DNA of 10,909 bases. It comes from Candidatus Nanohalarchaeota archaeon (lineage in GTDB: Archaea > EX4484-52 > B79-G9). The translations under genes were made by a program, and so were the position numbers. The stretch is taken from assembly GCA_003660865.1 (NCBI GenBank), contig QMVA01000027.1, forward strand, positions 1-10,909, given 5' to 3'. Positions within the stretch are counted from its first letter, which is position 1. Each line of letters starts with the position of its first letter. Positions 6,708 to 10,909 of the stretch are shown one piece after another. Below the pieces are notes generated by a model. The model saw only the letters and a program-made list of their open reading frames with translations, searched no databases and was not told the origin of the DNA.

Positions 6708-7127
6708 TTATTCACGTGAATCTGTGAGAAGACGATCGGCGATGATTTCCATGTCGCCTTTGTATAATTTTACGGTGCCTTCAAGGCAGAGATTCTTGTT
6801 GTTTTCTATGTTTTCGGGAGGTGTCGGATTATTGTTGTTTTTGAAAATCGCTATTTTGATTGATGTGTTGTCTTTCAGTTCAAAGAAGATGTGGCCTTTG
6901 TCTGTAACGTATTTTTTGTTCACGACACCACATGCCCTGATATGCTCGCCGAGGTTGTCTTTTGTTATAGCGCTTATTTCGGTGTATGGAATACTGGTTG
7001 TAATCTCCATTATGTAGATTATTGCAAGCCCCAGGAAAGACAGGAAGATGCATATTTTTTTTATTGAGCGCTCGTCAAGAATTATTTCACGCAGGTTCAC
7101 GAAGTTTGTATACGGCGATGTCATCAT
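6708..7127 (-). CDS. Membrane-anchored OB-fold protein
   Basis: A 139-residue protein. Residues about 22-41 (IKKICIFLSFLGLAIIYIME) form one membrane segment, so the rest should face outside or be tethered to the membrane. Residues about 50-135 look like an OB fold of the nucleic-acid-binding kind: IRACGVVNKKYV, GHIFFELKDN, IKIAIFK, LEGTVKLYKGDMEIIAD. The start at ATG 7127 lies inside thpR (41-bp overlap) and is chosen because GGAGGT ends 7 nt before it; a GTG at 7100 has no such site. It forms a translationally coupled pair with thpR. Whether it binds nucleic acid or another ligand is unknown. The OB call rests on pattern, not on a search. Confidence 0.75.
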   Translation of the reverse strand: MMTSPYTNFVNLREIILDERSIKKICIFLSFLGLAIIYIMEITTSIPYTEISAITKDNLGEHIRACGVVNKKYVTDKGHIFFELKDNTSIKIAIFKNNNNPTPPENIENNKNLCLEGTVKLYKGDMEIIADRLLTDSRE

Positions 7128-7653
7128 ATATGGGACCTCCGGGTAAAAGTGTGCTTTGTTTTAGTTTTAATTCGTTTATTTCAAAAACAGGGGTTGTGAA
7201 TGTGCTGTTTTTTTCTATCTCTTTCAGGATTTCATGCTTGTGCCCAGAGTCTCTTACACGACCAATGGTTATGTGTGGCGTGAATTGCTGATGCGGGAGC
7301 GAGTTGTAGAGCCCTGTTTCGACTAGCTTTATCTCAAGTGATTTTTGGATGGCGGCTAACTGGTCTTTTGGAGATATTCCTGTCCAGATGACTTTAAGAT
7401 AGTCAGGATTTGGAAATACGCCTGTGCTTTTGAGTTGGCATTTTATTGCGGTGTGTGATTCACTGCATTCCTGCAGGATTATTTTGGTTTTCTCTATTTG
7501 AGTCTTGTCTATTTCGCCGAGGAAAATGAGTGTGCAGTGAAGGTGTTTTGTATTTACAAGGGTCATGTTTTCGTATTTTTCGAAGGGTTTTTGGATGGAA
7601 TGGAGGTCTTTTTTGATGTCTTTTGGAATGTCAATGGCGATAAAGCAGCGCAT
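7087..7653 (-). CDS. thpR: RNA 2',3'-cyclic phosphodiesterase (2H phosphoesterase, ThpR family)
   Basis: A 188-residue protein of the expected size for the family, which opens 2',3'-cyclic phosphates on RNA ends and was first described as a 2'-5' RNA ligase. The N-terminus MRCFIAIDIP is typical. The two catalytic H-x-T motifs are intact: H39-C-T41 (LHCTLIFLG) and H127-I-T129 (TPHITIGRV). The C-terminal LLPGGPIYDDI stretch also fits. The start at ATG 7653 has a TATA box about 29 bp upstream; a GGAG at 7664-7667 could also act if there is a short leader. It is transcribed divergently from the AAA ATPase gene, with the gap holding a TATA box for each. Expected to be a soluble enzyme of tRNA or RNA processing. 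Confidence 0.93.
   Translation of the reverse strand: MRCFIAIDIPKDIKKDLHSIQKPFEKYENMTLVNTKHLHCTLIFLGEIDKTQIEKTKIILQECSESHTAIKCQLKSTGVFPNPDYLKVIWTGISPKDQLAAIQKSLEIKLVETGLYNSLPHQQFTPHITIGRVRDSGHKHEILKEIEKNSTFTTPVFEINELKLKQSTLLPGGPIYDDIAVYKLREPA
7135..7140 (-). promoter_or_regulatory. Ribosome-binding site inside thpR for the OB-fold gene
   Basis: GGAGGT on the minus strand, 7 nt before ATG 7127. It decides the start and implies coupled translation from the thpR message. Confidence 0.8.
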
Positions 7654-7678
7654 AGGGTGTCAACTCCTAATCAAAAGG

Positions 7679-7687
7679 TATTTATAC
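7679..7687 (-). promoter_or_regulatory. TATA box of thpR
   Basis: Minus strand GTATAAATA, centred 29-30 bp before ATG 7653, which fits a leaderless or nearly leaderless start. Confidence 0.65.
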
Positions 7688-7719
7688 TTTCATGTGAAGT
7701 ACATATTGACATAGTGTTG

Positions 7720-7726
7720 TTTAAAT
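7720..7726 (+). promoter_or_regulatory. TATA box of the AAA ATPase gene
   Basis: TTTAAAT beginning 25 bp before ATG 7745. No ribosome-binding site is seen between them, so the transcript is probably leaderless. Confidence 0.6.
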
Positions 7727-7744
7727 GTTTTTACACGTGATTTC

Positions 7745-8806
7745 ATGAAGGCACATGAAGTTAATCCATGGTATTTGAAGATTGGATGGACTAAGAATCC
7801 ATTTATACTTGACATACAGCCGGAGCTGATGGTCGGGCATAAAGATGACGTCGGAAGGATTGTAAAAAATATTGATGAGTCGCAGAAGTATGTGCTGATT
7901 ACAGGACCTACTGGTTGTGGGAAGACCACTTTGCTGAAATATCTTTCACATAAGTATTCTCCTTTGTACCTACCAAAACCACCGAGGGCGCAGGATGAGT
8001 TTGTGAGTATTTTCAGGGCGACTATCCTCAGGCCCAGTGTGCTTGAGCGTATTTTCAGGCGCGACAGGACTACGGTCTATAATCTGGCAGAAGAAATAAA
8101 CCGCAAACATAAGGGGAATCCGCTTTTGTTCCTGGTTGATGAGGCGCATGAGACAGATGTCCATGTTCTTGAATGGCTGCGGGCTATTACAGACCAGATT
8201 GAGGGTGCTACCCTGGTGCTTGCAGGACTTCCTGTTTTCAAGGAAACTCATCTTTCGAAACTTGAGACGCTGAAGCAGAGGATCACTCTTGAGATTGAAC
8301 TTGGGACACTGAACAAGGATGAGACGATTGATCTTGTAAGAAAGAGGATTGAGAACGCTCATGGACATAATCTTGAGCCTTTTACGTATGATACTATTAA
8401 TGAGATATATAAGAGGAGCGGAGGGTTTCCACGGGAGGTCATCAAGCTTTGCAATCACCTTGTTCACCAGGCGATTGAGCGCAATTCTGAGATTATTGAT
8501 GTTTCGTATTTTGAGGATAAGGAGATAATTGATGAGATTATAGATACAAAGGAGATATTGTCGTCGCTTACTGATAAGCAGGCAGAGATCGTTGAGATAA
8601 TGTCGAAGTCAAACGGGGTGACTCCCAGTGAACTTGTTGAGAAGATGAATATTTCTGATTACAAGTCAAAGGTTCATGCGCTCCGGGCAGTCAATAATAT
8701 TCTGAAGAGGCTTGAGTCAGGGGATCTTGTTTCGCGCCAGAAGAAGGGGCGCTCGTATAAATATGATGTTTCTGTGAAACTTAAGAGTGTGCTGATCGAT
8801 GCATGA
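7745..8806 (+). CDS. AAA ATPase with C-terminal winged helix (ExeA/TniB/Cdc6-like)
   Basis: A 353-residue protein. Walker A is GPTGCGKTT (54-62), Walker B is LLFLVDEAH (127-135), the LVLAGLPVF strand (157-165) occupies the sensor-1 position, and GGFPREV (226-232) looks like sensor 2 with Arg230. Residues about 275-345 form a winged helix (LTDKQAEIVEIMSKSNGVTPSELVEKM). The opening WYLKIGWTKNPF and the GLP...KLETLKQRI spacing recall the ExeA/TniB ATPases; the overall plan also resembles Orc1/Cdc6, but the protein is short for that family and lacks an obvious initiator-specific motif. It probably binds DNA through the winged helix; the process is not known. The DUF92 gene starts 9 bp after its stop, so the two are likely co-transcribed. 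It reads as intact. Confidence 0.85.
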   Translation: MKAHEVNPWYLKIGWTKNPFILDIQPELMVGHKDDVGRIVKNIDESQKYVLITGPTGCGKTTLLKYLSHKYSPLYLPKPPRAQDEFVSIFRATILRPSVLERIFRRDRTTVYNLAEEINRKHKGNPLLFLVDEAHETDVHVLEWLRAITDQIEGATLVLAGLPVFKETHLSKLETLKQRITLEIELGTLNKDETIDLVRKRIENAHGHNLEPFTYDTINEIYKRSGGFPREVIKLCNHLVHQAIERNSEIIDVSYFEDKEIIDEIIDTKEILSSLTDKQAEIVEIMSKSNGVTPSELVEKMNISDYKSKVHALRAVNNILKRLESGDLVSRQKKGRSYKYDVSVKLKSVLIDA

Positions 8807-8815
8807 TGTGATGAT

Positions 8816-9496
8816 ATGATTGAGTTTTTTGTTATTGGGGTTTTTGCTGTTGTTCTTTTGCGGACAAAGTCGTTTGATTTTGCGGCGGTTGCTCTTTCCT
8901 GCGTCTACGGGCTTGTGATATGGCGCCTTTGCGGGGTTGAGTGGATTCTTGTTCTTTTTACGTTTCTTGTGACTTCGCTGTATGCGACCAGATGCGGGCG
9001 CGGGAAGGATGGCGAGAAGCATGAGCATCGCGGGGCAGATAATGTCCTGTCGAATGGTATTGTGCCGTTTATGAGTGCGGTTCTGGGACTGCCTTATTTT
9101 TATCTGGGCAGTATTTCTGCGGCGCTTGCAGATACGCTTGCGTCAGAGATCGGCAAATTATCTGTGGATGCACCGGTGCTGATAGTCAACCCGCGCAAAA
9201 AGGTTGAGCCGGGACTGAACGGCGGGGTGACTAAGTTAGGTACGCTTGCATCGATTGGGGGGAGTGTGATTATTGCTTCGCTTTCTTTGGTGTTTTATAG
9301 TAGTTTTGCGACGAGCGATGTTTCTGCGTATGTGTTGTTTTTTGCGGTGGTCGCGGGAGGGGCGCTTGGGTCTGTTGTGGATAGTGTTTTAGGGATGGCG
9401 TTTGAGAACAAGGGAGTTATGACGAACGGGTCGGTGAATTTTAGCGCAACTTTGTGCGGCGGAATTATTACGACGGCGATTGTCATTTTTTTGTGA
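8816..9496 (+). CDS. DUF92 (TIGR00297) integral membrane protein
   Basis: A 226-residue protein with about six membrane segments. Family marks are R72G...NVLSNG (72-81), ADTLASEIGKLS (105-116), KKVEPGLNGGVTKLGT (128-143) and GGALGSVVDSVLG (181-193). Known members include plant VTE6, a phytyl-phosphate kinase, and uncharacterised bacterial and archaeal proteins; an isoprenoid-phosphate role in archaeal lipids is an inference only. The start at ATG 8816 is 9 bp after the AAA ATPase stop; the spacer GTGATGAT offers a GTGAT ribosome-binding site. All family motifs are present and the length is normal, so it should be functional. Confidence 0.92.
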   Translation: MIEFFVIGVFAVVLLRTKSFDFAAVALSCVYGLVIWRLCGVEWILVLFTFLVTSLYATRCGRGKDGEKHEHRGADNVLSNGIVPFMSAVLGLPYFYLGSISAALADTLASEIGKLSVDAPVLIVNPRKKVEPGLNGGVTKLGTLASIGGSVIIASLSLVFYSSFATSDVSAYVLFFAVVAGGALGSVVDSVLGMAFENKGVMTNGSVNFSATLCGGIITTAIVIFL

Positions 9497-9573
9497 GGGT
9501 TTTGGGCAACTATAAGTTTATTAAGTTTTTGGGTGCATATAGTGAGTAGATGAATGTTGTTTAGGTATTAGGC

Positions 9574-9580
9574 AGGTGAT
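9574..9580 (+). promoter_or_regulatory. Ribosome-binding site that decides the PRC-barrel start
   Basis: AGGTGAT matches seven bases of the usual archaeal anti-Shine-Dalgarno complement. It ends 4 nt before GTG 9585. The earlier GTG at 9576 lies inside this site and so is unlikely to be the start. Confidence 0.7.
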
Positions 9581-9584
9581 AATT

Positions 9585-9851
9585 GTGATTCAGGATATGA
9601 AAATCAGAGGAAAAGAGTTTATTGGTAAGGTCATTGTCAGTGACGAGACAGGCAGGAAGTTCGGAAAGGCAGGAGATGTTAGTTTTATTGCAGATACCGG
9701 CGAGCTTATGAATATTTTGCTGGTTGAGCCTACCAAGGCGACTGCGGAGCTACAACTTCAGCAGGATGATAATGGAAGGATATTGATCCCGTTTTCTGCG
9801 GTGAAGTCTGTCGGGGATTTTATTATTGTTTCTGAGAAGGATATATTTTAG
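9585..9851 (+). CDS. Small PRC-barrel domain protein
   Basis: About 88 residues from GTG 9585. The core (MKIRGKEFIGKVIVSDETGRKFGKAGDV, then ILVEP... and ILIPFSAVKSVGDFIIVSEKDIF) has the pattern of stand-alone archaeal PRC-barrels: a turn with G-R-x-x-G-K, an IPFSAV strand, and a final I-V-x-E. Such domains occur in RimM and photosynthetic reaction-centre H subunits; archaeal single-domain forms have no firm role, though RNA or cell-division links have been proposed for some. The family often starts at the MKIR position, so ATG 9597 is the alternative start; the strong AGGTGAT favours 9585. It stands alone, 88 bp after DUF92, with a terminator-like hairpin after it. Confidence 0.82.
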   Translation: MIQDMKIRGKEFIGKVIVSDETGRKFGKAGDVSFIADTGELMNILLVEPTKATAELQLQQDDNGRILIPFSAVKSVGDFIIVSEKDIF

Positions 9852-9870
9852 GGCTTTTTGATTGTGGATG

Positions 9871-9912
9871 CCGGCTGTTGGAGCCGGTTGTCTGTAATTT
9901 TTGTTTGTTTTG
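9871..9912 (+). terminator. Hairpin with T-rich tail after the PRC-barrel gene
   Basis: CCGGCT (9871-9876) pairs with AGCCGG (9882-9887) around the loop GTTGG. A T-rich stretch follows (ATTTTTGTTTGTTTTGG, about 9897-9913). T-tracts alone can end archaeal transcription; the hairpin makes the site more convincing. The T-rich tail overlaps the proposed 5' end of the next ORF. Confidence 0.5.
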
Positions 9913-10503
9913 GTAGTTGCAGGTGGGAATATTAAGACAGATATAGACAAGAATGCATCCGGAATAAAAAAAGCAGAAAAAGTAAATGTTTTTGATGAGA
10001 TTAGTGCTGGCGATGCTTTTTCTATACTAAAAACTCTTGCAGAAGAGGATGTGAAGATTGCTGAAAGAATTGAGCAAATCGCGATGGAATATTTGCACGG
10101 GGTCGATATTGAGGATGTTGCAGATGAAGTCTTTTCTGATTTGGACTGTATTAATGTTGAAGATGTCTGGGATCAATCGGGGAGCAAAAGAGATGGCTAT
10201 GTTGATCCGAATGATAAGGCATGGGAGTTTTTTGAGGAGGCTTTAGAGCCTTTTTTGGAGAAAATTAGAAGATATCTGAAACTTTCAATGTATGCTGATG
10301 CGAAGAATTATTGTCTTGGGATATTGAAAGGCATATATATGTTCGAGAATGAAGCAACCACGGAGTTCGCAGACTGGGTGGTAGATGCTCCGTGTGAAAA
10401 TTTTGGATTGGTTTTAAATGAATGGAAAGAAGGACAAAAAAATCCAAAGTATGTGGCTGAGGTTGAAGAATACATTAAGAATAACTTACCAGGGATGCTA
10501 TAA
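9901..10503 (+). CDS. Unrecognised acidic, helix-rich protein
   Basis: A 200-codon open frame, not recognised. It is rich in Glu, Asp and Lys and should be mostly helical and soluble; a run at about residues 127-165 (YLKLSMYADAKNYCLGILKGIYMFE...EFADWV) looks like a helical-repeat pair. There is no signal peptide. The start is doubtful: TTG 9901 is the first possible codon after an in-frame TAA at 9895, TTG 9910 is next, and the first ATG comes only at codon 62. The opening residues come from the terminator's T-tract and are probably not translated; AGGTGG at 9921-9926 would fit a start near 9931, where only ATT is in frame. The 5' end may therefore be lost. The coding strand is A/G-rich, unlike the G/T-rich genes before it. 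It ends at TAA 10501, converging with the broken DUF4411 gene. Confidence 0.65.
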   Translation: MFVLVVAGGNIKTDIDKNASGIKKAEKVNVFDEISAGDAFSILKTLAEEDVKIAERIEQIAMEYLHGVDIEDVADEVFSDLDCINVEDVWDQSGSKRDGYVDPNDKAWEFFEEALEPFLEKIRRYLKLSMYADAKNYCLGILKGIYMFENEATTEFADWVVDAPCENFGLVLNEWKEGQKNPKYVAEVEEYIKNNLPGML

Positions 10504-10844
10504 TTAGAATTTCCATCCTTCGGCGCGGAACATGTCGATTATGTCAATGGATTCGATCCGGTATTGTATGCAAACAAAAGGGATTCTTATTTTGTTTTCT
10601 CTTAATTTTTCTTCAGTTACGACAATTCGTTTTATGGTGCATATTGTTTTCTAGGGGTTTGTGGCCTGCTCTATTGCCAATGCAATTACCCACAGGTCTG
10701 CATCGTAGCGCCTGTTTATTTTTATTATAGAGAGATGCTTGTCAAGGATGTCTTTTACGAGAGCTATAGTTATTCGCTATTTATTTTTTCCAGACCGTTC
10801 ACAATTTTGTAGGTGATTGTGGTATGTCGTTTATAGCAAATCAT
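10504..10844 (-). pseudogene. Broken DUF4411 (PIN-like) gene
   Basis: Three pieces can be read in order on the minus strand. Piece 1 (10844-10770) runs from an ATG to TAA and contains ITYKIVNGLEKINSE. Piece 2 (10776-10651, another frame) reads ITIALVKDILDKHLSIIKINRRYDADLWVIALAIEQATNP up to an amber codon at 10651-10653; DADLWVIALA is the acidic motif region of PIN-like nucleases. Piece 3 (10650-10504, same frame as piece 2) reads RIVVTEEKLRENKIRIPFVC...RIESIDIIDMFRAEGWKF, the usual DUF4411 C-terminus. At least one frameshift and one stop break the gene. The PIN N-terminus with its first Asp was not found; 10845-10909 shows nothing clear. Family members are predicted RNases, often in toxin-antitoxin pairs; no antitoxin gene is seen here. 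Confidence 0.65.
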
Positions 10845-10909
10845 GGTTGAGATATAATTTTGTTCCACAAAGTATATCCCATACGATGACGAAATATACC
10901 TTATGAAAA

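Noticed and set aside
6699..6716. Inverted repeat GTGAAATAA-G-TTATTCAC between the tgtA and OB-fold stops, as a bidirectional terminator
   Set aside because: It is formed by the two gene ends themselves, is short and imperfect, and has no T-tract.

Overview
The window looks like chromosomal DNA of an archaeon. The evidence is an archaeosine-type tRNA-guanine transglycosylase with a PUA tail, an archaeosine synthase motif, an archaeal ATPase with a DUF234-type nuclease tail, DUF92 and PRC-barrel proteins, TATA boxes 22-30 bp before start codons (leaderless genes), and AGGTGAT/GGAGGT ribosome-binding sites where genes overlap or have leaders. The lineage cannot be fixed from the sequence. The plus strand is G-rich over C in most of the window, whichever strand is coding.

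Left end (1-1150, minus): the N-terminal 383 codons of a gene that joins a RaSEA-like radical SAM domain to the ArcS catalytic core, including the diagnostic PC-x3-KPY-x2-S-x2-H motif. The two known subunits of archaeosine synthase thus appear as one polypeptide. ArcTGT, the enzyme one step earlier in the pathway, lies at 5000-6706.

Decayed accessory block (about 1218-3930, minus): an archaeal ATPase/PD-(D/E)XK nuclease gene and a BRO-N/DinD-like gene, each interrupted by a short hairpin-rich insertion. Removing exactly 71 bp and exactly 50 bp restores full-length frames of 514 and 279 codons. The ATPase start codon lies inside two abutting 16-bp dyads, and a second tandem dyad pair lies just beyond the end of that gene, so similar palindromic repeats frame the unit.

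Housekeeping block (4079-9851): a divergent pair, the EamA transporter (minus) and ArcTGT (plus), shares one palindromic TATA element. A minus-strand pair follows: ThpR (2',3'-cyclic phosphodiesterase) and an overlapping membrane-anchored OB-fold protein. Divergent from thpR is a plus-strand AAA ATPase with a winged-helix tail, then a DUF92 membrane protein 9 bp downstream, then a small PRC-barrel protein.

Right end (9852-10909): a terminator-like hairpin, an unrecognised acidic 200-codon ORF with no ATG near its start, and on the minus strand a broken DUF4411 (PIN-like) gene with a frameshift and an in-frame amber codon. No rRNA, tRNA or CRISPR array was seen.
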